Shown one piece after another: positions 46,039-57,583 of a stretch of 64,000 nucleotides of DNA (positions within the stretch are counted from its first letter, which is position 1; each line of letters starts with the position of its first letter). The stretch lies in NCBI GenBank assembly GCA_026260175.1, contig JAKCWW010000259.1:27767-91766 (forward strand), given 5' to 3'. This stretch comes from Reticulitermes lucifugus (taxonomy: Eukaryota > Arthropoda > Insecta > Blattodea > Rhinotermitidae). The position numbers and the translations under genes were made by a program. The notes under the pieces are model-generated. The model did no database searches. It was not told where the DNA came from and saw only the letters and a program-made list of their open reading frames with translations.

Positions 46039-46852
46039 ACAAACGCTATAGAAGAAAACAAACTAAAATAATATTTGCCTTGTTATCCCTAGGATTAACA
46101 AATTAACTCCTTAATGCATTTTGGATACTATATACAGCATTTTTTGTTTTATTTGCTTCTGATACCAGCATTGTCATTCCCAACATTTTCTGCACCCCGC
46201 GCTTTAAAAGGATGCAGTGTGTTGTCCTTGTCATAGTAATCATCTTCCTACTCGTTGCAAAGACTAATTTGTGTTAATGATTACACTTGGACAGAATGTC
46301 TTTCGAATAGTATTGTAATTTGGTAGAAATCAACAGCCATTTCGGTGAAAATGCTATCTGTTTCTTCAGGGAATAACAGTAAGCCTCACGGGAAAAATTG
46401 CGATGCGATAGCGTAGTAGGGTATGGTAAGGGTCCGAATGGGAACTGTGTGGCCAGAAAGAACAGAAATCAGAACGACCAGGGTAAATAAGAATGAGAAG
46501 AAAGAATGCGTCAACGATAATCTTGTGTAGGAAATTTTACCCGTTTCTCTTCAAAGGATTTTTCCTGATTCCCTCTGTGTCCTCCTCCCTCCCCATGCTA
46601 GAGATATTTTTTCGCGTCACTTACCATTTCACTCGAAAGACGGGTACGGGAAGTTCTGCCGAAACTCCGTAAATTTGTATAATTTGCACGGTAGCTGAGG
46701 CCAGAAGACATCAGCCTTCAAAGTCACCACCGTTATCACCTCTCGCCTTTCGCAAATTAAGAAAGGTAATGTTGACCTCGTGCATGCCTTGAAGGCGTGT
46801 GGTGAAGTGGAGGTTTAGCTGCATCCTTTCGTAACCTAGACACTAGACAAGG
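46039..46852. other. Non-coding stretch, nothing recognised
   Basis: No gene or repeat family was recognised. Confidence 0.5.
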
Positions 46853-47030
46853 GTGAGGGGTCATTTTCAGGCCTCGGCCGCTGACCTCTGGGGAAGAGCC
46901 CACGTTACCCATTCAATACGAGGCTGGGTGAGCCCTAGAGCCCGTATGGACTCTTTGGAAGACATAAAATCTCTAATATCAGCCGGGACTTTAACCAGGA
47001 TTTCTTGGTGGCCTAATCTTGTAATTAGGC
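46853..47030 (-). mobile_element. Probable SINE, degenerate, minus strand
   Basis: On the minus strand, CTGGTTAAAGTCCCGGC resembles a B box. It is followed by GAGTCCATACGGGCTCTAGG and CTCACCCAGCCTCGTATTGA, a body that resembles a common insect SINE as I recall it. The plus-strand frame 46853-47062 is typical of spurious predictions from such SINEs and is not a gene. Confidence 0.45.
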
Positions 47031-47948
47031 AAACTAAAACCTATAAAAATAAATATTCTTAAATTAGCGTACGTGGATAAAAATACTGTAGTAATGAAGT
47101 ATCGATTAGTAACAATTACGAATCAATTATTACTTACAGTGACTACCATTTCACTAGTCCGAAACTTCAGGTAAGTTATAATGTTCAAAATATCTTGAAA
47201 AACGCGATGTCGCCTGTGAGTCATGTTTACCCGCCGAATAGCAGAGTCGGAGAAGTTGCCGCTTTCTTAAGTCGCTATATATTTCGATACGTAGCTCACA
47301 AATTACTCTTTAGACGACGATACCGAACTTTCAATAATAATAATCCGCTTCACTGGGCAATTCGTTTTCGACGTTTCGAGACAACATAGTAGTCTCACCT
47401 TCGAGGGCCGAAATGAAGCTCGCATACCATTAACACAGTTGACGCGTGCAACATAACTAGTGCCGTGCAAGCAATGCCTGACCGATTGGGAAGGATTGGT
47501 CATAACATATGATTCTTTCTTTCTCCTTTTCATTATCTGGATATCTTAATTCCAACCAAGAGGAATCTAGGTGTATTGCATCGTATGAATCTTTGTTATG
47601 ACTCAAACCATAATGTTTCTGCAGTGGGCGAATGAAAACAGTACATAGCATTATAAATGTGATACACAGGGTCCTAGCTGACCGGAGTAAATCTTGTCAA
47701 TAATTCAGCTATTTTGACCGTGAGACATAGGAGGATCGGCGACAACCAGAATATGGTATTTATGCAGTCGATGATTCTATAGTAAGCACGTAGGTAAGTA
47801 GGGAATGCGTGAGTAAATAGCGTTATACCAATAAGGAGCAGTTTCAAAATTGAAAGTTTAGTCAAACATGCGTGTTTTATTACCAGTGAGCTTGAAGCTT
47901 CAGCGTATAAGCGTAGAGCTTTTCTGTAGAAAGTAATATGTGAGTGAA
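47031..47948. other. Non-coding stretch with a possible fold-back fragment
   Basis: TTTTCGACGTTTCGAGACAAC (47367-47387) matches the core of the fold-back family, but no partner arm is evident nearby. No gene was recognised; frames on the minus strand near 47303-47955 lack domains. Confidence 0.45.
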
Positions 47949-48137
47949 GACTCAAATGTTCTGGAACGTTACGCCGTGTCGACTGGGACTTATTTAAGGA
48001 AGTTGAGAAGAACCGTAATCTTCGTGTTTACGGTAGAGCTGTCAACTATTCTTTGATTGTTTGACCCTTAAGATGAAGGCACCGGCCATTACTAATTACC
48101 AGACAACGCGGCCTAATATCCCAGAAGATTTGAATCT
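47949..48137. repeat. Fold-back element, CGACGTTTCGG family, decayed
   Basis: The left arm GACTCAAATGTTCTGG, then ACGCCGTGTCGACTGG, pairs with the right arm around 48090-48137 (TAATTACCAGACAACGCGG, CTAATATCCCAGAAG, ATTTGAATC). The spacer of about 100 bases has lost the core motif. Confidence 0.65.
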
Positions 48138-48526
48138 TCCAGAGAATTGTTTGAGAAGCTAAAGTTTTGAATAATATTTCATTGTTTGTCTTTGCTTTCA
48201 GAGTTAATCAGAATTAATTTTGATATGCTTCAGTAATATGTTAGTGAATTAAGAAGATTTTCTCTTGCTTTCTGTGTCATATCACGTATTGTCATAAGCT
48301 TCTAATCTTTAAATCACGCCAGTGAGACAGATCGTTAAATACCGCAGCCTGTGACCATTAAAGTCCATGTCGAATGAATACTAATTTCCATAACAATCGA
48401 GTCGTGTAGTGATGGTTGTAGACATTGAGCTATACAGGGTCACAATTGGCACTATTTTGGAAAATGTAAAGAATGAAATTAACTCTTAGAAGCTTCATAT
48501 TATCAGTACCGTGCATTTCAGTAATT
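48138..48526. other. Non-coding stretch, nothing recognised
   Basis: No gene or repeat family was recognised. Confidence 0.5.
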
Positions 48527-48927
48527 AATTAATTATTTATTCCAACAAATGCACTACACTGTTTTAGTGTTTTGTTGTCCCTACATATGTTACGTCACTT
48601 ACACTTCAGGGGTGTCGAACAAATCTTAATAACGTTTAATATTTTGTATTACGACTATCTTCAATTCAAAAGTTTTAATGATTAATTTCAATAAAACAAA
48701 AAAGAAGATAAGCTAATCACTACGAACAGGAAGATAAGTGATACTGAGTGATAGTGACTTACATTAAGTAGAAGTTGTGAAAGTGAATTTGATGCATTGA
48801 GGATTATGAAGATTATGAACTCTCGACAACACCCCTGAAGATGGCACTATAAGTGACGAAACATATGTAGGGACAAGAAAACACTAAAATAGTGTAGTGC
48901 GTTTGTTGGAATAAATAATTAATTAAT
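48527..48927. repeat. Inverted repeat with one intact and one decayed hammerhead-like motif
   Basis: The left arm (48527-48622) and right arm (48822-48927) pair over about 95 bp: AATTATTTATTCCAACAAA, TGCACTACACTGTTTTAGTG, CCCTACATATGTT and their complements. The right arm carries the plus-strand motif 48835-48862. The left arm carries its minus-strand counterpart with a deletion inside CTGAAGA. The arms face outward, as in 7378-8038. Confidence 0.85.
48835..48862 (+). other. Hammerhead-like motif
   Basis: CTGAAGA, one T, stem GGCACT-ATA-AGTGAC (five of six pairs), GAA, then ACATATGT (helix III with a longer loop), A at the cleavage position and GGG. GGG pairs with the CCC just before the core, a three-pair helix I. 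It is structurally complete but weak. Confidence 0.4.
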
Positions 48928-49576
48928 CTTAGAAGCTTGTTGGTTCTTTTACATACCACCAGATTGAACAATCAAAAATTCTACGTTCTGCTCACATAGT
49001 ATATTTATGTGTTTTGTAAGAATCTCAGAACAAACAACGATTTTTTCCATACATAGAGAGTTTCTTTTTCCTGCTTGACCCACAAGCGCCGGCCCAACGC
49101 TCCGCCTGACTCTCTGCCAGCGTTGCGTCTTACGCACAATCTCGGGGAGGTTTAACAGTCGATGACGGGAGTTAGACAAATGATCGCAGTGATGATAACC
49201 TTCAGAAACTCTAATAATTACTCACTAGAGCGTCAGGCCAGCGCTTATCGGTCAAGTAGGAAAAGAAATACCTTGTACATCATCAACTGGTTGATTTCAA
49301 TACCTGAGGAGATGTGTGTTTACTGCGTGGTAGGAATTGGATACTTAAATATAATTCAAGTTGTACTTAGTTTTCAAAGGGCTAAGAGGTAGTAAAAAAT
49401 TTTACAGCACGAGTTTGTTTATCGGTTTAGTGCTATTTCTTCTGAAGCTGAGAAAATTTTAAGATCTGCAGAACTGATGTGTTGCACGGCGACAGTCACT
49501 TTTATTAAAGTCTCAGATTTCATTTGTACAAATATTGCATGTATAAGAATGCGAATAACTTGTTATAGTTTAATAC
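48928..49576. other. Non-coding stretch, nothing recognised
   Basis: No gene or repeat family was recognised. Confidence 0.5.
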
Positions 49577-50110
49577 CATTACATAACAAGACAGGCAGTG
49601 TAGTATAACGTAACATTTAGGCGCTTTCGCGTAACTATTTTTGACGTAGAAAAGCAACAAGTATTACAAATTCTGAGTGTGTTGCTCTACCCCCAGTTAT
49701 CCACTATGCAAAGGGCATGCGTCGTATTATATTTTCATCTTTGACCTGTCTGACTCTACCATATGTTTCCACATTATCTCATAAACGGCATGATTTTCGG
49801 TAGAAAGTTATTGAACATAAAATGTGAGTTCTGATTTTTTCTACAACTTTTGTCTAAAACAGTTCTCATTCTAAGACGAATTTAGCTAAATATTATCACA
49901 ATTTTACACAAGTTTTCATGTAAAATGCCCATTATTCTTTACAGATTTTAATGAAACTTGAATTTTATTAACAGATTTTCGAAAAATTTTCAAATATCAA
50001 ATGAAATGAAAATTCTTCCCGTGGGAGCCGAGTTGTTCCATGCGGACGGACGGACAGACATGACGAAGCTGATAGTCGCTTTCGCAACTTTGTGAACGTA
50101 GGTAGAAATT
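49577..50110 (-). mobile_element. Second copy of the GTCT-core TIR element, minus strand
   Basis: On the minus strand it follows the same order as 16258-16764: CACAAAGTTGCGAAAGCGAC, GCTTCGTCATGTCTGTCCG, ACTCGGCTCCCACGGG, AAGTTTCATTAAAATCTG, TTTATGAGATAATGTGG, TATAATACGACGCATGCCC and GCGAAAGCGCCTAAATG. The terminal repeats have diverged. There is no coding capacity; the frame 50209-49997 is an artefact. Confidence 0.75.
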
Positions 50111-51113
50111 CTCTGTTTTTAATTTTTCTTTTAACATACTGGACATAGATATATAGAACTTCAGCAAAATCGACGGAAACGCTTTAAAACATCTGGTAGG
50201 AGAAGACAATTGCCGCTATGAATCATATGTGTTCAGTCACTTTCTCCATTGTGGATAGAATGTAGTGTATGTTGTAGGAATGTTAAGGGTTTTTTTTAAA
50301 AGCCAGAAAATAATTCTTCCTTCTGCCAGGATTAAAGGCTGCTCCTATAATTTATTACGCTACTTTTATCCATGCATATTATGGAATGGAGAGCTCTAAA
50401 GACTCTGCAGTATCTGATGCCAAAACTCTGCCTCTTCCACTGGGATAAGTCACGTTAACTTTTAAAAATAAATGTAGCTCAGGCCTGGCGGTGAAATTTC
50501 ACAGATGTAGAACAAAAAGCTTTATCCTTTACTGAGGATGCACCATTGTCACTGCTTAACGCCTGCAGCGATCTGTGTCCAGTTTATGCAAAATATTCGG
50601 GCAGCGTACATTTGGTTATATGTGCAGTCATAATTTTTGGGCAGGTCATATTTATAACACTTTTGCTGATTAGGTTTTCCAGTGCCTGTCAAAGGTAACC
50701 ATGAGTTCCTTCAAGCTTCCCAAGCCTTGCCTCTTCTGTTGTATCTGGATTCCTTTCACGATTATTCAGCCGGAAATTTTTGAAATATTTACTGCTCTAA
50801 GGGACGTCCTTCTGTTATTTTATGTATTATAATATTCAAGACTAGTGTAATAAAATGAGAAATTTCCGTTGGCTTGTAAGGTATTGCTGTATTTTCATCT
50901 TATCCCTAATTCTAATTTTGAAAATGTTGAAGTTTTTGCCGAGAGGGTAACACGGAGGAAAAGTTGAGAGGATGCACGGCGGACAGTAATGGATTAGTAT
51001 CATTTTCGGGGAGGTTGTTTAATTGTTGTTGATTTATTAGACTCAGTGAGAAATAGATGAGAAAAGCGCATGGGAAATTCTTTATGAAATATTTTGCTTT
51101 TTTGGTAGCAATT
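50111..51113. other. Non-coding stretch, nothing recognised
   Basis: No gene or repeat family was recognised. Confidence 0.5.
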
Positions 51114-51388
51114 TGGGCCGGAATAGCGTAGTTGGTGTAGCGACTCGCTACGGGCTGGACTGTCCGGGGATCGATTCCCTGCGGCAGCAAGATTTTCCGC
51201 ACCCATCCAGACCGCCCCTGGGGCCCACGCATCCTTCTGTACAATGGATACCAAGTCATTCCCTGGGATAAAGCGGCCGCGGCGTGTCTTGTTAGTCAAC
51301 CCCCTCCCTATCGCCTATGTTAAAGAAAGAGTGTATACTTATGCTCACCCTCTGTGCCTTCATGCCATGTTATAGGGTGAACTTTCTG
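51114..51388 (+). mobile_element. SINE-B, full length
   Basis: The head GGCCGGAATAGCGTAGTTGG (A box) and GGGGATCGATTCCCTGCGG (B box) is tRNA-like. The body GACCGCCCCTGGGGCCCACG and GATACCAAGTCATTCCCTGG follows. The 3' region GTTAAAGAAAGAGTG, CTCACCCTCTGTGCCTTCAT and TATAGGGTGAACTTT is shared with 3475-3564 and 61754-61931. Minus-strand frames (51259-50912, 51299-51000) encode peptides such as DPRTVQPVASRYTNYA, which I recall as recurrent spurious predictions in insect genomes. They are antisense SINE sequence. Confidence 0.85.
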
Positions 51389-54196
51389 TGCAGTGGAGAT
51401 GTAGACTCTACATTGTATATTAGCTCTGTGAATTTTTTTTTTATCTGGTGGAATGCACAAGGATATGAGTGTAGCGAATTGATCAATGATAAAGAACAAA
51501 ATTATGTAACTGGAAAATGACATATAAAAATAACATTTTAAATACGTAGCCTTATTTTCCATGCCTCAGTTTTAACTTTAATTAGAATAAAGTTTTAATG
51601 CAGTGCTACTCAAAAAATAACATCGGACAGTGAGCAGTACTGTAACCTCGCAGTATTCTGCGGGTAACATTATTGATACCGACGAAATACTAAAGTAAAT
51701 GTATAATGGATAATTGTGTGCAGCTGTTTATTTGGCGTACAATGATTTAATTCCAATAGCCTTATGTAATTATATAACTCAAAAACTTCTTTCACTTTTA
51801 TAAGCGTTTACTTCTTAATTTTATTTAAGTTTGTACAGTTATTGCCAAATTTATTAATTAAAAGTAGACCTCATGTACTATGGGTCTGTTACATTAGAAA
51901 TTTTCCTAGTTTTAATTTTTTATTATCACAAGACAATATCTACTGAATGAAGATCATCTCATGGACTTGCTTAAATCTGTCTGTGTCATCAAGATATTCT
52001 TCAGAGTAAGTCGCTAATTGATGAAAGAAAGTTACACAAATGCTGGTATGATAGTATTTAAAATAACGTAATTATGTTTCCTATTGAAAGGCAAATGTTT
52101 TGTGGGATCTTTCTAAAAAAACGTTTTAAAGAACGCACTGCACTTTTATGCTTTCATCATTCTACAACATTCTACAATCATAAATACTTTTGCTGGATTT
52201 TGGGTATATCCAAGTACAAAATACATTGACTCCGACGTTTATAAAATTGCTTGCTGACTGGAAAGGTACGACGATAAAATTACGATTTTAAGCTTTATGG
52301 AAGCTCGTAATTTTATTTTGTGTAGTTTTGAAATTGATATGCCATTTTATTCTGTTGTGCCAAGGAAGAACTTATTTTATTGAACATAAGGTTTTCTTGA
52401 CATAAATTTATTTAAATTTTGTACAAGTTCTTAAAAAGTCTAATTCCCCCCCCCCNNNNNNNNNNNNNNNNNNNNNNNNNNNNNNNNNNNNNNNNNNNNN
52501 NGAAACGTGCGTATTAACTTTTGACCATTGCCGGAAACAAAAGTTTACAAAATAAATATCAGTTTGCTTTTATTATAACGAATACTGTTACAATGTTCGA
52601 TTTTTGATATCACTTGCCGCTGCGGTCGTGTACTGAATTGAAATTGCAGTAGTGTGATGAAAAAAGGGACTATGAGGGTGGCGCTGGAATTACGACAAGT
52701 GGCGCTTCCATAGGAACTGAAGCTTTCATTTGAACTACACGGTTCGTTACCACTGTACAGATTATAAAATTATTGGGCACTGAAACAGAGCAGTGGACGA
52801 GAATATGAATGCAATTTCAGTCCAGTTACAATCCCTGGTGTTTTTTGTGAATAGTAATACAAAATAAAAACGGAAGAGAATATTTTGGATGAAGCAATAC
52901 ACAGTATGAAATGAATGCGGTAACTGGTAAATTTTACATGCCCAGAATATCATACAAACAAAGAGAGTGTCAGGGGTGAGAAATTAACTGTGGTTACATG
53001 TTATATAAATCCTCATTAGAAGGAAGATAAAAGGGGCTTAATTTCAAATATGATTTGAATTTATTTTGAAGTGTGATTTCTCTTCGCGTCAAAAATAGTT
53101 CGGACTTGATGTGTGTATCACTCTGCTGAACCGATAATTCAATGGAGACTCATCCATCATCTCCCATTGATGTATGGTAGTCGGACTGCACAAAAGAGTC
53201 TCTATACTGAAATTGAGCAGGCAATATTCGAACAACAGCATGAAGCAGATAGGATAAAGGAAGGATCTGACAACGCAAATAAATCGACGATAAGAAATAC
53301 AAAAACACATTTGGAGTAATTCCAGTAAGAGTAAACACTACAGCACTAAAGTTATTGTTAGTATTCCGAGCTTCGTTGATTCAATCCATAATGCATTAAT
53401 ACACACGGAAAGTTCCATAACTATATTTGAAACAAGCATATGATATCTGCCACGTTTTTCTTGTAATTTTTGCCGACAGTTATATAATACACAACTTCTC
53501 ACTTATTGAATCAAGGGCCAATTGAATCGGTGGATGAGATTTTAATAGCATTTGTTTCTACAATTGATCTCTTAGACTGAAATTTGACTGTCACTTATTG
53601 GACAAGATGTAGAGGTACAGTGAAGCAATCAAGGTCAGCTACTCCTGCGAGTTAACCATAGTTATAACGAAAAAGCTAGTTCAATTTTGGTCCTCTAAAG
53701 GCGTACTGAAGAGATATAGGTACTAATGTGACAAAACATTCTCGTGATTTTCCTTAAATTCTGCAGGTAAATGCCGGCTCTTAGAATTACGCAGGTACGT
53801 CTGCTTACATATGTTCATATTCTTAGGTACTCACAATTTATTACAAATTTCCCTTTTCATTCGACTATATCTACCTTGTGAAACTAAACAAGTTTTCTTA
53901 AGAGTGCGTAAGAAATTATGTAAGATGATGTAATGTATAACAGGTGACAGTTGGACGCCGATTGCGAAGTGTGCTGTAGAATTCGTGGACTAGTTTGTGG
54001 TATCGATGAATTATCACATGAAAGAACCGTATCTAACGATCTCTAAAACGGTACAAATCACTGACTCAACAAAACATGTAGTGTACATGTACCGTAATAT
54101 TGAGGAGCGGTCGCATAACCATTGTTGCCATGGAAAATAAATAAATGTTTGCAATATTTTCTGAGTGTATGTCTGCAGCGTTAGTTATGCAGCATG
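51389..54196. other. Non-coding stretch with an assembly gap
   Basis: AT-rich; the only interruption is the N run at 52456-52501. Frames at 51317-51562, 52762-52953 and 53089-53338 have no recognisable domain. Confidence 0.5.
52456..52501. other. Assembly gap (46 N) after a C homopolymer
   Basis: Ten C residues (52446-52455) run directly into the undetermined bases. The homopolymer probably caused the gap. Confidence 0.97.
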
Positions 54197-54275
54197 CAAA
54201 GAGACAGACAGACAGACAGACATGACAAAGTTAATATTCGCTTTGCGCAATTTTGCCAGCGCGCCTAAAAACCGC
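54197..54275 (-). mobile_element. Fragment of the GTCT-core TIR element
   Basis: Minus strand: AGGCGCGCTGGCAAAATTGC, GCAAAGCGAATATTAAC, TTTGTCATGTCTG and (TCTG)n. It matches the first 80 bp of 16258-16764, including most of the terminal repeat. Confidence 0.7.
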
Positions 54276-54925
54276 CGGACTCTATAAAAACAATAGGAAG
54301 CCTGGAGTTTTTACGAAAAATGTACAGATCGAGAATTTCATGAGTTAATATAGATTTAAATACGGTAACCTGCAATACGAATACTTTAAACATTTGCAAG
54401 AACAAGAAAAGGAAACATCGAAGTAGTAATTCGTTGATTTCTTGATATACCCCAAAATTTTACGTGTGAATCACCGAATCTAAAGTAACATAAGTTCTGT
54501 GTCCTGCAAATTTATTTAATATGGAGCGAAACTTTTTTATTAAAATGATTGCAATAGTTCATATGCGTGTACATGTTTTGAGAATTCACAGCTGACTGAA
54601 AGTTTATAAAACATACGTTAAAATCACAAACTAATAAATACATGTATGTTAAATTTGTGTTTTTTCTTCATTTTGGAGATAAAATGCAAGCAATTTGAGC
54701 TGCCAGTCTCTTCCTTTAAGTGATTAAGTACGTCTTTAAATATTTCCATTCTTATTCTATACGTCACGAAGGAGCCGACATACTTGCAATATGAATACAA
54801 TCTCTGGAATATGGGAACTTGTCTGAGACTGGCTGGCCATTCTGTCAGCAGACAGCAATCTTTCTTCCCTCCTGAAATACAGTACTGGTGTATTAAGGCA
54901 GCAAGTTTTGAAGAGTTAGTTTTAC
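54276..54925. other. Non-coding stretch, nothing recognised
   Basis: No gene or repeat family was recognised. Confidence 0.5.
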
Positions 54926-55382
54926 TACCACTATACCTCCCACTATTGCCAAGGTAAATACCACAACTACTAACGGTATATCCGCTACTACCACGACTGC
55001 CACTACTAAAACAAGCACTGCTAATATCTACTTTTACTTATACAGTTTTATCTAAGAGTTTACTCCTGCTGCCACCAACCCTACAATTTCTACTGTTACC
55101 ACCATCACCAAACCTGCACTTCCTAAATAATTTATTTTGCTGTCAGTGCCATTACCACTAATGCTGCTATTTATACCATTACTAATCAGATTAAAAGACA
55201 GTGATATTAAAAGCTACTAATAAATTCGCCACTACTGCTGCTTCTGCTAAGATAGCTTCCTTCATAACTGCTAGCACCAATTATATTATTACTGTTGCTG
55301 ATACTTCCAGTCCTGCTGCGGTTGCTTCTGCTACTACTACTATTACTACTACTACTATTATTATTACTACCACCACCACAGA
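54926..55382. repeat. Trinucleotide-rich region, (ACT/ACC)n
   Basis: A long degenerate run of CTACTACCA, CCACTACT and ATTACT triplets, with a purer core at about 55328-55378. Frames through it (55201-55521 plus; 55590-55207 minus, Ser/Asn-rich) are low-complexity artefacts. Confidence 0.85.
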
Positions 55383-55597
55383 TTTTTTTCATGGCGCAAC
55401 AGCCCATAGTGGGCCTGGGCCTCCTCATTGTCGAGGCTTCACGATCACACTCGGACACACCGCACATTCGGTAGAACTCCTCTGGAGATGTGATGAGCTC
55501 GATACAGAGACCTCTAAGTGAAAACAGACGATATGCACAAGAGACAGACGTCCATACCCCCGGCGGGATTCGAACCCATAATCCCAGCAAGCGAGTT
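55383..55597 (-). mobile_element. SINE-A, 5'-truncated, minus strand
   Basis: A T run at 55383-55389 (poly-A tail), then GGCGCAACAGCCC, GGGCCTGGGCCTCCTCATTG, GTCGAGGCTTCACGATCAC, GGCGGGATTCGAACCC (B box) and AATCCCAGCAAGCGAG. The first 50 or so bases of the head are missing. It was inserted next to the trinucleotide region. Confidence 0.88.
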
Positions 55598-56710
55598 GTT
55601 TAAAAAATGCACGGTGAAGATAATATAAAAAATGTTCTCTCGTTTTTCAGTTTAAATATCGATCGGGTTGATGAGAAGACGCTGTATAACTGCATGCGAA
55701 TACAACTGTCTTAAATGTTGGCCAATTGCTTGGCTAATAACAGTAAGATTTCTTATAACTTTCGTCAGTTTCCAAATTGAGTGACGGGACTGTACGTTGG
55801 AAAGGAAAATACTGCCTGCTTACAAATCCTTTCCTATTTAACGTTTACGATCACCTTCCAGTATGATGAGAAGTTACAAAATCTAAGAATTTCTCATAAA
55901 ACATTCATATTTTCGATAATGTCTGCACTCGATTTTGAAATCTGTTTACGTATATCACAGATCTGAACGTTTGTGCTATGTCGACACGACATTGAAAATA
56001 AAATAAAATTGGCACCATACACGTTTTGAATTATAAAACGTCATTCGTTACAGAGAAAAAGAGAACAGATTTCATTACATGTTGAGCAGCGTAATTGCGT
56101 TATATTGACATGTGTAATTTTGAATAAAGTTAATGAGTAATATTTGATGGTTTGTTTCTCCCGCGAGGCATATCAAATAGACTACCACATCTGTTTACTG
56201 ATATTTTGTCTAACTCTGCTAATTGTTTACTGTACGCGGCTTAAGAACGTCATGAATAATAATTTTATTTAAAGTCCTGCGTATATATGTTTGTCTTCGG
56301 TGAGGTACGTCAATAATTTTTAGTTTCGTTTTAATATCTAATAAATCTTGCTATCTGAATGACGGACTTTTCACACGCTCGCATATTGTTTAACGATTAT
56401 TTTAGATTTGGGACTACTTCGTATTGCGTGTAAAATAATGTTTTCCAACAGTTGATATGCTACTGATAGAATTAAGAATATATGATCAAATTTTGTATTG
56501 ACAAAGTTTATGGAAAATTTAAATAATGTAAGATATATTTTCTAAGAAAGATATTTTCTCTGTGCGCCAGGTATCCGTACTAGTAACAGCAGATGTTGAT
56601 TTCTGTTAAGATTTATTATTTTAGTATTATTGTAATTAATCTAAATACGTACATACATGATACAATTTATTCTTTCTCTATAAACAAGTAGTTAGCATGT
56701 ACTTCACTAC
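55598..56710. other. Non-coding stretch, nothing recognised
   Basis: No gene or repeat family was recognised. Confidence 0.5.
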
Positions 56711-57300
56711 TTGGTATTAAATTATGCGACTACTTTTTGTGTCATCGTTTCATTAAATAACATATTCATTTTACGGTATGATGACGTCACTGAATCGGTG
56801 GTACTTGGGAGACGGCTTGTTGACAAAGGCTTCAAGGACGTCAAGCCACATGACATTACGGAGTTAATATACACCAATGAAGAGGAGCTTGCTGCAGAAA
56901 ACCTTGTGCAGTAGGAGATGATAAACATCCTGCTGGAGGAGAATGAAGAGGATGAGCCTGCCCCGATGGTCGACCTGTTGACAATTCGTAACCTGCAGAA
57001 GACACTGAAAGTGTTTGAAGATAGCTTCGTATTTCTGCAGAACCTTGACACCAACTATGAACATCGGTCTCTACCGAGTGAGACGTTTGTAATGCAGTGG
57101 CGCTATACAACGTAATGCTGGCCGAGAAGAGGAAAAAGGCTCAACAACCTACGATTGTGGAGTTCGTAAGTCGGTCCCGCAGTGTTCCTCGGCCTTGTCG
57201 ATTGCCATCATCTTTAGCGGATGAACCACAGGATCAACCAGGATCTTCAAGCACAGCACGGCCCTCTCCGACGGATAGTGGTATCGCATGTGACTCATGA
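56711..57300 (+). pseudogene. Tigger/pogo-like transposase, C-terminal part, broken
   Basis: The frame reads DDVTESVVLGRRLVD (from about 56779), then HDITELIYTNEEELAAENL, a TAG stop at 56912, then in the same frame ENEEDEPAPMVDLL and NLQKTLKVFEDSFVF. A frameshift near 57088 leads into NVMLAEKRKKAQQPTIVEF (57100-57160) and a Ser/Pro-rich tail, with a stop at 57298. The EELT-x-E-x-L, EE-x-EPAP and EKRKKAQQ-x-T-x-x-x-F blocks are typical of the C-terminal end of Tigger (pogo-type, Tc1/mariner superfamily) transposases. The DNA-binding and catalytic parts are missing. Minus-strand frames over 56722-57110 are shadows. Confidence 0.82.
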
Positions 57301-57557
57301 GGTCTATATGATTATTTTGTGGCATTCTTATAACATGTTTTCATTTTTAATATACCTATATTTAAACAAAATAAACTCAGGCATTTTAAAATTTTTGTTT
57401 CAGCCATTTTTGAACTGCAAAACCTCACAAAACTTACCTTAATATTAGCGTATAGAAAACAACAGAAATATCCTTGCAAGCGACCCCGGAACCTAACCCA
57501 TCGTATCTTAAGGCTTTCCTCCTTTTGCGGGAATTTAATGTGCGCAAGATTTCCTGA

Positions 57558-57583
57558 GAACCGAACACGCTGGGTTTACTGTA
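57558..57583. mobile_element. Right terminus of the Tigger/pogo-like element
   Basis: GAACCGAACACGCTGGGTTTACTG ends at 57581 and is followed by TA. Read inward it starts CAGTAAACCCAGCG, consistent with CAGT-type ends next to the TA target duplication in pogo/Tigger elements. It lies about 280 bp after the transposase stop. No matching left end was found upstream, so the left side is probably deleted. Confidence 0.55.

Noticed and set aside
55207-55590. A 127-codon minus-strand frame rich in Ser and Asn
   Set aside because: It is a translation of a SINE and a trinucleotide repeat.
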